Shown: positions 52,220-60,839 of the stretch, piece after piece | Layout of the letters: each line of letters begins with the position of its first letter | How positions within the stretch are numbered: the first letter of the stretch is position 1 | Origin: Nocardia panacis | GTDB taxonomy: Bacteria > Actinomycetota > Actinomycetes > Mycobacteriales > Mycobacteriaceae | Assembly (NCBI RefSeq): GCF_003598715.1 | Contig: NZ_QZFU01000045.1 | Location: forward strand, 186,001 to 250,000 | DNA length: 64,000 bases | Reading direction: 5' to 3' | Notes under the pieces: model-generated | What the model was told of the DNA's origin: nothing | Seen by the model: only the letters and a program-made list of their open reading frames with translations | The model's database searches: none | Made by a program: the position numbers and the translations under genes

Positions 52220-52341
52220 GGCGACTCACGCGTCAGCCGCTCTCGCGGCGACTCGGGCGGCAGCCACCATTGCGGCGACTCGGGCGGCAGCCACTATTAC
52301 GGCGACTCAGGCGGTAGCCACGATTATGGCGACTCAGGCGC
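52220..52341. repeat. 27-bp tandem repeat, about 4.5 copies
   Basis: Units begin at 52220, 52247, 52274, 52301 and 52328 (the last partial), each starting GGCGACTC. Copies 2 and 3 differ in 3 of 27 bases; copies 1 and 4 are more diverged. The period is a multiple of three (9 codons), giving GDSGGSHxx in one plus frame and an Ala/Thr repeat in another. It lies between bcpB and the small gene at 52334, overlapping the end of the latter. Confidence 0.85.
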
Positions 52342-52630
52342 CGATCAGGGCGGCGACCTCCGGATTCTTGATGGCCATGACATCGAGGATGCCGTGCGCG
52401 CGCAGGAACGGCCTGAGCTCGCGAATCCGGTCGCTGTGTATGGCGTACTCGTCCGGGAAGTGATGGCGGTCGATGGCTTCCAGCGCCTTCACGTAGGTGA
52501 CGAAGGAGGCCAGGGCGCTCACCGGGCTGATGCCCTGGCTACCGCCCATCGGACTCGGGGCCTGGCCCGGCATGCGCGACAACGAACCTGGGCCTGCATG
52601 CCGCTGAGCCTCCGGGTGCGAGGGGTACAT
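52334..52630 (-). CDS. Small hypothetical protein
   Basis: 98 aa. Residues 1-35 are Pro/Ser/Gly-rich and probably disordered. Residues 38-98 look folded (ASFVTYVKALEAIDRHHFPD, then IRELRPFLRAHGILDVMAIK). ATG 52630 follows AGAGGAG at 11 nt. No family is recognised. It is divergent from trpE with a 171-bp gap. Its stop lies inside the last copy of the 27-bp repeat. Confidence 0.6.
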   Translation of the reverse strand: MYPSHPEAQRHAGPGSLSRMPGQAPSPMGGSQGISPVSALASFVTYVKALEAIDRHHFPDEYAIHSDRIRELRPFLRAHGILDVMAIKNPEVAALIGA

Positions 52631-52801
52631 CGGGTGCGGACTCCTCTCGGTGTTGGTACCGCTCGAGATGGGGAAGGGAGAACAGATGGAACGGACGGAG
52701 TCTAGTGACCACGGCCACAGGGGTCGGCGGCGCGTCCGAACCGACCGGTCTAATTCGGATGCGGCGGTTGGCGCTCCGGATCGGCCCGTGATACTTGAGC
52801 G

Positions 52802-54346
52802 ATGACCGGCGCATCCACCACGACCACGACCCGCGAACAGTTCCGCCTGCTGGCCGCCGAGCACCGGGTGGTTCCGGTGACCCGCAAAGTGCTCGCCGAC
52901 TCGGAGACTCCGCTCTCGGCCTACCGCAAGCTGGCGGGTGGTCGGGCGGCGACCTTCCTGTTCGAATCGGCGGAAACCGGTCGGTCCTGGTCGCGCTGGT
53001 CGTTCATTGGGGCGGGCAGCCCCTCGGCGCTCACGGTGGTGGACGGAAAAGCCGCCTGGCTCGGCGCCATTCCGGCCGACGCCCCCTCCGGCGGCGACCC
53101 GCTCGACGCCCTGCGCGAGACGCTGGAACTGCTGCGCACCGAGCGCCTGCCCGGTCTGCCCCCGCTCACCGGCGGCATGGTCGGCTACCTCGGCTACGAC
53201 GCGGTGCGCCGGATGGAGCGCCTGCCGGAACTCACCGTCGACGATCTGCGCGTGCCCGAGATGGTGCTGCTGCTGGCCACCGATCTGGCCGCCTTCGACC
53301 ATCACGAAGGTGCGATCACCCTCATCGCCAACGCGGTCAATTGGGACGGCACCGCCGACAAGGTGGACGAGGCCTACGACGACGCCGTGACCCGCCTCGA
53401 CCGGATGACGCGCGCGCTGGCCGAACCAGCCGATTCCACGGTCTCGGTCTTCGACCGACCGGAGCCGCGGTTCCGGCGCAGACGCACCTGCGAGGAGTTC
53501 GGGGCGGGGGTGCGGCGGCTGGTCGAGGAGATCGAGGCGGGCGAGGCATTCCAGGTGGTGCTGTCCCAGCGTTTCGAGATGGACTACGACGGCGATCCGC
53601 TCGACCTCTACCGCATGCTGCGCGCCTCCAATCCGAGCCCGTACATGTATCTGCTGCAGGTTCCCGACGGCTCGGGCGACACCGCGTTCTCGATCGTCGG
53701 CTCCAGCCCGGAAGCGCTCGTCACGGTGAAAGACGGTGTCGCGACCACACATCCGATCGCGGGCACCCGCTGGCGCGGGGTCACCGAGGAGGACGACCTG
53801 CTGTTGGAGAAGGGTCTGCTCGCCGACGAGAAGGAGAACGCCGAACACCTGATGCTGGTCGACCTGGGCCGCAACGATCTGGGGCGGGTCTGCCTGCCCG
53901 GTACGGTGCGGGTCACCGAATACCGGCATGTCGAGCGGTATTCGCATGTCATGCATCTGGTGTCCACGGTGTCCGGGCGGCTCGCGCCGGACCGGATCGC
54001 GCTCGACGCGGTGCGCGCCTGCTTCCCGGCGGGCACGCTGTCGGGCGCGCCGAAGGTGCGCGCCATGGAGCTGATCGAGGAGTTGGAGCCGACCCGCCGC
54101 GGCGTCTACGCCGGTGTGGTCGGCTACCTCGACTTCGCGGGCGACGCCGATACCGCCATCGCCATCCGCACCGCGCTGCTCAAGGACGGCACCGCCTACG
54201 TGCAGGCGGGCGCGGGCATCGTCGCCGATTCCGAACCGGACTACGAGGACGCGGAATCGCGTACCAAGGCGATGGCCGTGCTGAAGGCGATCGCGGCGGC
54301 CGAGACGGTGCGCGCGTACCCGATCGGGGAGGCCGACGAGCGATGA
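52802..54346 (+). CDS. trpE: Anthranilate synthase component I
   Basis: 514 aa chorismate-using enzyme. The N-terminal feedback-site region is FLFESAETGRSWSRWSF, the LLES-type Trp-binding motif. The catalytic domain shows GEAFQVVLSQRFEMD, HPIAGTRWRG, LMLVDLGRNDLGRV and GTLSGAPKVRAMELI. No trpG is in the window. ATG 52802 lies 6 nt after GATACT, so a leaderless transcript is possible and no Trp-rich leader peptide was found. It overlaps the next gene by 4 nt (ATGA). Confidence 0.96.
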   Translation: MTGASTTTTTREQFRLLAAEHRVVPVTRKVLADSETPLSAYRKLAGGRAATFLFESAETGRSWSRWSFIGAGSPSALTVVDGKAAWLGAIPADAPSGGDPLDALRETLELLRTERLPGLPPLTGGMVGYLGYDAVRRMERLPELTVDDLRVPEMVLLLATDLAAFDHHEGAITLIANAVNWDGTADKVDEAYDDAVTRLDRMTRALAEPADSTVSVFDRPEPRFRRRRTCEEFGAGVRRLVEEIEAGEAFQVVLSQRFEMDYDGDPLDLYRMLRASNPSPYMYLLQVPDGSGDTAFSIVGSSPEALVTVKDGVATTHPIAGTRWRGVTEEDDLLLEKGLLADEKENAEHLMLVDLGRNDLGRVCLPGTVRVTEYRHVERYSHVMHLVSTVSGRLAPDRIALDAVRACFPAGTLSGAPKVRAMELIEELEPTRRGVYAGVVGYLDFAGDADTAIAIRTALLKDGTAYVQAGAGIVADSEPDYEDAESRTKAMAVLKAIAAAETVRAYPIGEADER

Positions 54347-55095
54347 GCGGGCAGCCGCGCAAATACCCGATCGCGCCCGCGGCGCTGCTCGCGGCGGCCG
54401 CCGCACTGCTGTGGCTGTCGTCCCGGATGACGTGGGTGACGGTGCACTCCGCCGACGGTCTCACCGAACCGCGGGTGCATCACCTCGCCGGCGCGACCTG
54501 GTTCGGCGCGCTCACTCCGCTCGCCCTGGTGCTGCTGGCCGCCATCGCGGCCGCGCTGGCCACCAGGGGCTGGTTGCGCCGGTTGGTCGGGGTGCTCGTC
54601 GCCTTGGTGGCCGCGGTGGCCGCGGTGCCGGGTTTCGCGCTGCTCATGGGCAAGGCGACGGCGGAGCGCGCGAAGACGTTGGCGGAGTTGCCCGCCCGCG
54701 CCGAGGTCACCGATCTGCAGACCTCGGCCCTCGCGGCGGTGGTGTCGCTGTTCGGCGCGGCCGCGGCCCTCGCGGCGGCGGCGCTGCTGGCCCGCATGTC
54801 CGAGCGCGCGGCCCGGCTGTCCGGCAAATACGACAACCCGGTCTTCCGTCGCGCCGCCGCGTCCGCTCGGGTACGCGACGCCGAGGCGGGCGCGGCGCCG
54901 GACCGCCTCGCCGAGCGCGTGCTCTGGGACGCGCTGGACGCGGGCGCGGATCCCACCGAGGCGGCGCCGAGCAAGTCCGCCGAGGCGGTGCCGAACAACC
55001 CCATCGAGGCAGTGCCGAGCAAGTCCACCGAGGCGGCGCCGAACAACACGGGCGCGGACCGGGATTCGTCGAGCGGCGGGACCAAGGCCGGGTGA
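54343..55095 (+). CDS. Trp-associated membrane protein (TIGR02234 type)
   Basis: 250 aa. Four hydrophobic segments (about residues 10-27, 52-72, 78-100 and 125-150) form the conserved part, with LWLSSRMTWVTV and LAGATWFGALTPLALVLLAA. A positively charged segment GKYDNPVFRRAA follows. The tail of about 50 residues repeats a Pro/Ala/Ser/Asn pattern (SKSAEAVPNN, SKSTEAAPNN). Rv1610 lies at the same place between trpE and trpC. Function unknown. Confidence 0.85.
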   Translation: MSGQPRKYPIAPAALLAAAAALLWLSSRMTWVTVHSADGLTEPRVHHLAGATWFGALTPLALVLLAAIAAALATRGWLRRLVGVLVALVAAVAAVPGFALLMGKATAERAKTLAELPARAEVTDLQTSALAAVVSLFGAAAALAAAALLARMSERAARLSGKYDNPVFRRAAASARVRDAEAGAAPDRLAERVLWDALDAGADPTEAAPSKSAEAVPNNPIEAVPSKSTEAAPNNTGADRDSSSGGTKAG

Positions 55096-55215
55096 GCGCT
55101 CGGCCGCGCGCCGCAACCCGCCTGCATGCCCGCATCGGCCATTACCGCGTGTTGTGAGCAAACACAACCCCGCCGTTACCGTGCGATCCCCGCCCATTTA
55201 TTCTTTGTCAGCATC

Positions 55216-55263
55216 GGTGAGACAGCGCCCTGAAGGACTCTCAGGTAGCAAATCCGTCTCCCC
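55216..55263 (+). promoter_or_regulatory. Structured leader of trpC with partial glycine-aptamer resemblance
   Basis: GGTGAGAC (55216-55223) pairs with GTCTCCCC (55256-55263) in 7 of 8 positions, closing an inner stem CCTGA (55229-55233) / TCAGG (55241-55245) with a 7-nt loop. The segment contains GCGCC-CT-GAAGGA and CTCTCAGG, both hallmarks of glycine riboswitch aptamers, but lacks their P3 extension and GCAA segment. It ends 18 nt before the trpC ATG, just ahead of its RBS. Confidence 0.4.
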
Positions 55264-55281
55264 AGAAAGGATTCGAGCCAG

Positions 55282-56100
55282 ATGACGGTCCTCGACTCGA
55301 TTCTCGACGGGGTCCGCGCGGATGTCGCCGCTCGGGAAACCCTGGTCGATTTCCCGGCGGTGAAAGCCGCCGCGGCCGCGGCCCCCGCGCCCCTGGACGC
55401 CCGCGCCGCCCTCCTCGAAGACGGTATCGGCGTGATCGCCGAGGTCAAGCGGGCCAGCCCCTCCAAGGGCGAGCTCGCCGACATCCCGGACCCGGCCAGC
55501 CTCGCCAAAGCCTACGAGGACGGCGGCGCGCGGGTGATCAGCGTGCTCACCGAGAGCCGCCGCTTCCACGGATCCCTGGCGGACCTGGACGCGGTCCGCG
55601 CCACGGTGAACATCCCCATCCTGCGCAAGGATTTCGTGGTCGGCACCTACCAGATCCACGAGGCCCGCGCGCACGGCGCGGATGTCATCCTGCTCATTGT
55701 CGCGGCCCTGGATCAGGACACCCTGTCCTCGCTCATCGACCGCACCGAATCCCTGGGGATGACCGCGCTGGTCGAGGTGCACACCGAGGAGGAGGCCGAT
55801 CGCGCGCTGAATGCGGGCGCGTCGGTGATCGGTGTCAACGCCCGCGACCTGAAGACGCTCGAGGTCGACCGCGACGTCTTCGCCCGTATCGCGCCGGGAC
55901 TGCCCACCGAGGTCATCCGGATCGCCGAATCCGGGATCAGCGGCACCGCCGACCTGCTCGCCTACGCGGGCGCGGGCGCGGACGCCGTCCTGGTCGGCGA
56001 GTCGCTGGTGATCAGCGGCGACCCGCGCGCCGCCGTCTCGGAGCTGGTGACGGCGGGCACCCACCCGTCGTGTCCGCGTCCGCTGCGTCGGGGCCGGTGA
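55282..56100 (+). CDS. trpC: Indole-3-glycerol phosphate synthase
   Basis: 272 aa TIM barrel, monofunctional. VIAEVKRASPSKGELAD has the catalytic Lys, ILRKDFVVGTYQIHEARAHG the second catalytic Lys, and VIGVNARDLKTLEVD plus RIAESGISGTADL close the site. ATG 55282 follows AGAAAGGA. The stop overlaps trpB (GTGA). Confidence 0.96.
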   Translation: MTVLDSILDGVRADVAARETLVDFPAVKAAAAAAPAPLDARAALLEDGIGVIAEVKRASPSKGELADIPDPASLAKAYEDGGARVISVLTESRRFHGSLADLDAVRATVNIPILRKDFVVGTYQIHEARAHGADVILLIVAALDQDTLSSLIDRTESLGMTALVEVHTEEEADRALNAGASVIGVNARDLKTLEVDRDVFARIAPGLPTEVIRIAESGISGTADLLAYAGAGADAVLVGESLVISGDPRAAVSELVTAGTHPSCPRPLRRGR

Positions 56101-57371
56101 GCGTCGTGACCGCACTGCCCGCCGCGTCGGTAGGAGTCCATGAGCGCAGCGCGCACGAGCCGGATGCGGGTGGCCACTGGGGTCGCTACGGCGGTCGGCA
56201 CGTGCCCGAGGCGCTGATGGCGACGATCGAAGAGGTCACCGCCGAATACGACAAGTGCAGGCTGGATCCGGTCTTCCTGGCCGAATTGGATCGGTTGCAG
56301 CGCGATTACACCGGTCGCCCCTCGCCGATCTTCGAATGCGTGCGGCTGTCCGAGCACGCGGGTGGCGCGCGCATCGTGCTCAAGCGCGAGGACCTGAACC
56401 ACACCGGTTCGCACAAGATCAACAATGTGCTCGGGCAGGCGCTGCTGGCTCGGCGGATGGGCAAGAAGCGCGTCATCGCCGAGACCGGCGCGGGTCAGCA
56501 CGGGGTGGCCACCGCCACCGCCTGCGCCCTGCTCGGGCTCGAATGTGTCATTTATATGGGCGCGGTCGATACGGCGCGCCAAGCGCTCAACGTCGCCCGG
56601 ATGCGTCTGCTCGGCGCGGAGGTCATCTCGGTCACCTCCGGTTCGCAGACCCTCAAGGACGCGATCAACGAGGCCCTGCGCGACTGGGTCACCAATGCCG
56701 ACACCACCTACTACTGCTTCGGGACCGCCGCCGGTCCGCACCCGTTCCCGATGATGGTGCGCGATTTCCAGCGCGTTGTCGGGCTGGAGGCGCGCGCGCA
56801 GATCCAGGAGCTCACCGGCGGCCTGCCCGACGCGGTCGTCGCCTGTGTGGGCGGTGGCTCCAACGCCATCGGCATTTTCCACGCCTTCATCGACGATCCC
56901 GCCGTCCGCCTGGTCGGTTACGAGGCCGCGGGCGACGGCGTGGAAACCGGAAGGCACGCGGCCACTTTCACCGGCGGCACACCCGGCGCGTTCCAGGGCG
57001 CGTACTCGTACCTGCTGCAGGACGAGGACGGCCAGACCATCGAATCCCACTCCATCTCCGCGGGTCTGGACTATCCGGGCGTCGGCCCGGAGCACGCGTA
57101 CCTGAAGGATACGGGCCGCGCCGAATACCACCCGATCACCGATACCGAGGCGATGGACGCGCTGCTGCTGCTCTCGCGCGCCGAGGGCATCATCCCGGCG
57201 ATCGAATCCGCGCACGCCGTCGCGGGCGCGCTGAAACTCGGTCGCGAACTGGGCGAGGGCGCCGTCATCCTGGTCAGCCTGTCCGGTCGCGGCGACAAGG
57301 ATATGGATACGGCGGCCCGCTGGTTCAACCTGTTCGATCCGGCCACCGAGGAGAAGGGGATCGCGCAGTGA
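56097..57371 (+). CDS. trpB: Tryptophan synthase beta chain
   Basis: 424 aa PLP enzyme joining indole and serine. The PLP lysine is in NHTGSHKINNVLGQALLARR (about residue 106). GAGQHGVATATACALLG, the phosphate-binding VGGGSNAIGIF and SAGLDYPGVGPEHAYL are diagnostic. GTG 56097 overlaps the trpC stop; later in-frame GTGs would shorten a variable N-terminus. It is coupled to trpA. Confidence 0.97.
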   Translation: MSVVTALPAASVGVHERSAHEPDAGGHWGRYGGRHVPEALMATIEEVTAEYDKCRLDPVFLAELDRLQRDYTGRPSPIFECVRLSEHAGGARIVLKREDLNHTGSHKINNVLGQALLARRMGKKRVIAETGAGQHGVATATACALLGLECVIYMGAVDTARQALNVARMRLLGAEVISVTSGSQTLKDAINEALRDWVTNADTTYYCFGTAAGPHPFPMMVRDFQRVVGLEARAQIQELTGGLPDAVVACVGGGSNAIGIFHAFIDDPAVRLVGYEAAGDGVETGRHAATFTGGTPGAFQGAYSYLLQDEDGQTIESHSISAGLDYPGVGPEHAYLKDTGRAEYHPITDTEAMDALLLLSRAEGIIPAIESAHAVAGALKLGRELGEGAVILVSLSGRGDKDMDTAARWFNLFDPATEEKGIAQ

Positions 57372-58168
57372 GCCAGCAGTCGCGCCTCGCCAATACCTTC
57401 GCCGCCGCGCGGGCCGAGGGCCGCGCCGCGCTCATCGGCTACCTGCCTGCGGGCTATCCCGACCTGGCAGGCTCCATCGAGGTGTGCCGGACCATGGTCG
57501 AGGCGGGCTGCGACATCGTGGAGGTCGGCGTCGCCTACTCCGATCCCGTCATGGACGGCCCCACCATCCAGGCCGCCGCCGAGCAGGCGCTGCGCGGCGG
57601 GGTGCGGGTGCGCGACGTGTTCTCCGTGGTGGAGGGCATTGTCGAGGCGGGTGGCCAGGCCGTGGTCATGAGCTACTGGAATCCGGTGCTGCAGTACGGG
57701 GTCGACAATTTCGCCCGCGATCTGGCCGCGGCCGGTGGCGCGGGCATGATCACCCCGAATCTGATCCCGGAGGAGGCCGACGACTGGTTCGTCGCCTCGG
57801 CCACCCACAACCTGGACCGGATCTTCCTGGTCGCACCGTCCTCCACCGAGGAGCGGCTGGTCAAGACGCTCGGGGCGAGCCGAGGCTTCATCTACGCCGC
57901 CTCCACCATGGGCGTCACCGGCGCGCGCGAGGCGGTGTCCTCGGCGGCGCCCGCGCTGTGCGCGCGGGTGCGGGCGCACAGCGATATCCCGATCGGCGTC
58001 GGCCTCGGCGTGCGCAGCGGTGCGCAGGCGGCCGAGATCGCGGCCTACGCCGACGGTGTCATCGTGGGTTCGGCCCTGGTGACGGCGGCGAGCGTCGGCC
58101 TGGACGCGGTGCGTGACCTCACAGCCGAACTGGCCGCGGGTGTGCGCTCGGCCCCCGTTCGCACGTAG
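57368..58168 (+). CDS. trpA: Tryptophan synthase alpha chain
   Basis: 266 aa TIM barrel cleaving indoleglycerol phosphate. VEVGVAYSDPVMDGPTIQAA has the catalytic Asp, and the catalytic Glu corresponds to EVGVAYSD. AGMITPNLIPEEADDW and YAASTMGVTG are conserved. GTG 57368 overlaps the trpB stop (GTGA), so it forms the alpha2beta2 complex by coupled translation. Confidence 0.97.
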   Translation: MSQQSRLANTFAAARAEGRAALIGYLPAGYPDLAGSIEVCRTMVEAGCDIVEVGVAYSDPVMDGPTIQAAAEQALRGGVRVRDVFSVVEGIVEAGGQAVVMSYWNPVLQYGVDNFARDLAAAGGAGMITPNLIPEEADDWFVASATHNLDRIFLVAPSSTEERLVKTLGASRGFIYAASTMGVTGAREAVSSAAPALCARVRAHSDIPIGVGLGVRSGAQAAEIAAYADGVIVGSALVTAASVGLDAVRDLTAELAAGVRSAPVRT

Positions 58169-58218
58169 GGCCGCTCCCCGCGGCGGGTCGGTACCGCGCA
58201 TTCGGCTACGGTGGGGCC

Positions 58219-59427
58219 GTGACTTTTCCAGTCCTGGCAGACAGTCTCCCGACCGGCCCCGGTGTGCTGGCCTATATCCCCAGCCCGCCGCAAGGCGTGT
58301 GGCACCTCGGGCCGCTCCCGCTGCGGGCCTACGCGTTCTGCATCATCATCGGCATCATCGTCGCCATCTGGTGGGGCGAGCGCCGGTGGCAGGCGCGCGG
58401 CGGCAAGGGCGGCGCGGTCCTCGACGTCGCCATGTTCGCGGTGCCGTTCGGCCTGGTGGGCGGGCGGCTCTACCACGTCGCCACCGACTGGCAGAAGTAC
58501 TTCGGCGCGACCGGACATCCGGGCGACATCATCAAGATCTACCAGGGCGGCCTCGGCATCTGGGGCGCGGTCTTCCTCGGCGGTATCGGCGCGTGGGTCG
58601 GTTGCCGGGTCTATCGCATCCCGCTGCCCGCCTTCGCCGACGCCATCGCGCCCGGCGTCCTGCTGGCCCAGGCCATCGGCCGGCTCGGCAACTATTTCAA
58701 CCAGGAACTCTACGGTCGCAGCACCACCGTGCCGTGGGGTCTGAAGATCTACGAGCGCTTCGACTCGCACGGCAGGTACTCCGCGCTCGACGGCGCCTCC
58801 ACCGGTGTGGTGGAGAAGATCGTGCACCCCACCTTCCTCTACGAGATGGTGTGGAACATCCTGGTCGTCATCCTGCTGGTGCAGATCGACAAGCGTTTCC
58901 GCATCGGCCACGGCAGGCTGTTCGCCCTCTACGTCGCCGGATACTGCTTCGGCCGGTTCTGGGTGGAACTCATGCGCGACGACGACGCCACCCACATCGC
59001 GGGCATCCGGATCAACTCCTTCACCGCGGCGCTGGTCTTCCTCGGTGCCGTCGCCTACGTCATCTTCGCCACCAAGGGGCGGGAGCGGCCGGAAGAGTTG
59101 CAGCCCAGCGAGACTCCGCGTCCATGGCCGTGGCAACTCGGTGCGCTGCGTGCCGGTGAGGCGGAATCCGCTCCGGCCGCTACGGAATCCGCCGAGGGCG
59201 CCGACAAAGCGACCGCGGTAGAGGTCGATTCGGCCGGGGACAAGTCCGATTCTGCCAGGGGAGTATCGGATTCGGCCGAGTCCGAATCCGATTCGGATCA
59301 ATCCCGGCCCGTCGAGAAATCCGCCGAACCGAATTCCGAGCAGGCGGATTCGGTCGCGCTGTCGAAATCCGCCGGGGCCGAACCGGATTCCGCCGTGAAA
59401 TCCGAAACGAATTCCACCAAGTCATGA
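58219..59427 (+). CDS. lgt: Prolipoprotein diacylglyceryl transferase with long acidic tail
   Basis: 402 aa inner-membrane enzyme that attaches diacylglycerol to lipobox cysteines. The signature AIGRLGNYFNQELYG (about residues 155-169), RLYHVATDWQKYFG, GGLGIWGAVFLGG and HPTFLYEMVWN are all present. Residues about 310-402 are a tail rich in Ser, Asp, Glu and Ala (SDSAESESDSDQS), disordered and strongly acidic. Actinobacterial Lgt proteins often carry such tails. TACGGT at 58207-58212 is 6 nt before the GTG, so the mRNA may be leaderless. Confidence 0.96.
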   Translation: MTFPVLADSLPTGPGVLAYIPSPPQGVWHLGPLPLRAYAFCIIIGIIVAIWWGERRWQARGGKGGAVLDVAMFAVPFGLVGGRLYHVATDWQKYFGATGHPGDIIKIYQGGLGIWGAVFLGGIGAWVGCRVYRIPLPAFADAIAPGVLLAQAIGRLGNYFNQELYGRSTTVPWGLKIYERFDSHGRYSALDGASTGVVEKIVHPTFLYEMVWNILVVILLVQIDKRFRIGHGRLFALYVAGYCFGRFWVELMRDDDATHIAGIRINSFTAALVFLGAVAYVIFATKGRERPEELQPSETPRPWPWQLGALRAGEAESAPAATESAEGADKATAVEVDSAGDKSDSARGVSDSAESESDSDQSRPVEKSAEPNSEQADSVALSKSAGAEPDSAVKSETNSTKS

Positions 59428-59439
59428 TTCGACGCGCGC

Positions 59440-59463
59440 CTCGCCCGATCGAAAAGGGGCGAG
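59440..59463 (+). terminator. Possible terminator after lgt
   Basis: CTCGCCC (59440-59446) pairs with GGGCGAG (59457-59463) across a loop containing AAAA, 12 nt after the lgt stop. No T-run follows, so it may be weak. Confidence 0.4.
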
Positions 59464-59559
59464 ACAGCCGCGCGCGATTCCGAGGAGAATGGTCGGCGCC
59501 GCACCAGGGATGTGCTCGATGCGTGGAGTGCGGGTGCGGGCCCGATTGAGGAGGACCGA

Positions 59560-59949
59560 GTGACCGACCCGTATCAAGACCACGAACCCAGACCGCAGTA
59601 CGGCCCGCCCGGCACCGGACCCGGTATGCCGGGTCAGCCATACGGGCAGCCGTATCCGCAGCCGGGTTATCCGGTCGTCGGCTACAACCCCGCCGATCCG
59701 GAGGCCCCGTACGGGCGCAACCAGTTCGGCGAGCCCTACTCGGACAAGCAGAAGCTGCTCGCCGGTCTGCTGGAGATCCTGCTGCCCTTCGGCATCGGCC
59801 GGTTCTACCTGGGCCACACCGGAATCGCCATCGCCCAGCTGCTGCTGACCTTCCTGTGCGGCATCGGCGCCGTCTGGTGCGTCATCGACGGCATCCTGAT
59901 CCTCGCGGGCAATGTTCGCGACCCGTACGGGCGTCCGCTGCGCGACTGA
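59560..59949 (+). CDS. TM2-domain membrane protein
   Basis: 129 aa. The first 60 residues are Pro/Gly/Tyr/Gln-rich (PGMPGQPYGQPYPQPGYPVV). The TM2 domain follows: KQKLLAGLLEILLPFGIGRF, YLGHTGIAIAQLLLTFLCGIG and VWCVIDGILILAG, two helices joined by a short DRF-like turn. GTG 59560 has a GAGGAGGA ribosome binding site; the frame opens 16 codons earlier. Function unknown. A related small membrane gene follows lgt in mycobacteria. Confidence 0.82.
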   Translation: MTDPYQDHEPRPQYGPPGTGPGMPGQPYGQPYPQPGYPVVGYNPADPEAPYGRNQFGEPYSDKQKLLAGLLEILLPFGIGRFYLGHTGIAIAQLLLTFLCGIGAVWCVIDGILILAGNVRDPYGRPLRD

Positions 59950-60080
59950 GCCAATCCCATCGCCACCGTTCGACGCACCGTGATCCCAATGCCGGCCACC
60001 CGCCGCGACCAGGCGTATTGTCTGCCGGATCTGTGTGTCGTGCGTCGGTCGCGGGCCGCGCACCACGAGGAGAGGGAATC

Positions 60081-60836
60081 GTGCGCCGCAAGCTGTTCGC
60101 CGTCGCCATGCTCGCCGTCGTCGCCGCCACCGGGCTCAGTGCCTGTGGCAGCAGTGCCGACCCGAATGTTTTGCGGGTCGGCACCGAAGGCACCTATAAG
60201 CCGTTCTCCTTCCAGGGGTCCGATGGCAAACTCACCGGCTACGACGTGGAGGTCGTCGAGGCGGTGGCCGCGAAGCTCGGCAAGAAGGTGGAATTCGTCC
60301 AGACACCGTGGGACGCCATCTTCGCCGGCTTGGAGTCCAAGCGCTTCGACCTGATCGCCAACCAGGTCTCCGTCAGCGACGAGCGCAAGGCCAAATACGC
60401 CATGTCGCGGCCCTACACCACTTCGGAGGGCGTCATTGTGACCCGCGCCGATAACACCTCGATCAACTCCCTGTCCGATCTGAAAGGCAAGACCTGCGCC
60501 CAGACCGCCACCAGCAACTGGGGCAAGATCGCGGCGGACGCGGGGGCCAAGGTCGAGGTCGTCGCCGATTTCGGACCCGCGGTCCAACTGCTCAAGCAGG
60601 GTCGGGTCGACGCCACCGTCAACGACAGCCTCGCCGTGGCCGAATACACCAAGACCACCGGCGACACCTCGATCAAGTCCTCCGCGAAGATCGGCCACAC
60701 CAGTCAGCAGGCCATGGCCGCCCGCAAGGACGACCCGCTGATCGGCGAGGTGGACAAGGCGCTGGACCAACTGCGCGCCGAGGGCGCCCTGGCCAAGATC
60801 TCGGAGAAGTACTTCGGCACCGACGTCAGCAAATAG
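60081..60836 (+). CDS. Amino-acid ABC transporter substrate-binding lipoprotein
   Basis: 251 aa family-3 solute-binding protein. The signal peptide ends in lipobox LSAC (Cys about 22). The ligand pocket region shows RVGTEGTYKPFSF, KLTGYDVEVVEAVAAKLG, GLESKRFDLIANQVSVSDER and RVDATVNDSLAVAEY. It resembles FliY/TcyA-type cystine or polar amino acid receptors. GTG 60081 has AGGAGAGGG before it. The permease follows after 3 bp, but no ATPase gene is present. Confidence 0.88.
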   Translation: MRRKLFAVAMLAVVAATGLSACGSSADPNVLRVGTEGTYKPFSFQGSDGKLTGYDVEVVEAVAAKLGKKVEFVQTPWDAIFAGLESKRFDLIANQVSVSDERKAKYAMSRPYTTSEGVIVTRADNTSINSLSDLKGKTCAQTATSNWGKIAADAGAKVEVVADFGPAVQLLKQGRVDATVNDSLAVAEYTKTTGDTSIKSSAKIGHTSQQAMAARKDDPLIGEVDKALDQLRAEGALAKISEKYFGTDVSK

Positions 60837-60839
60837 CGC

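Noticed and set aside
52220..52341. CRISPR array
   Set aside because: The units are directly adjacent with no unique spacers and there are no cas genes nearby, so it is a simple tandem repeat.
52166..52705. Plus-strand frames translating the 27-bp repeat (GDSGGSH and Ala/Thr repeats)
   Set aside because: Outside the repeat they read only as the antisense of the 98-aa gene and the bcpB start. No RBS and no hydrophobic or structured domain supports them.
52631..52801. Tryptophan attenuator or leader peptide before trpE
   Set aside because: No short frame with adjacent Trp codons and no terminator/antiterminator pair was found.
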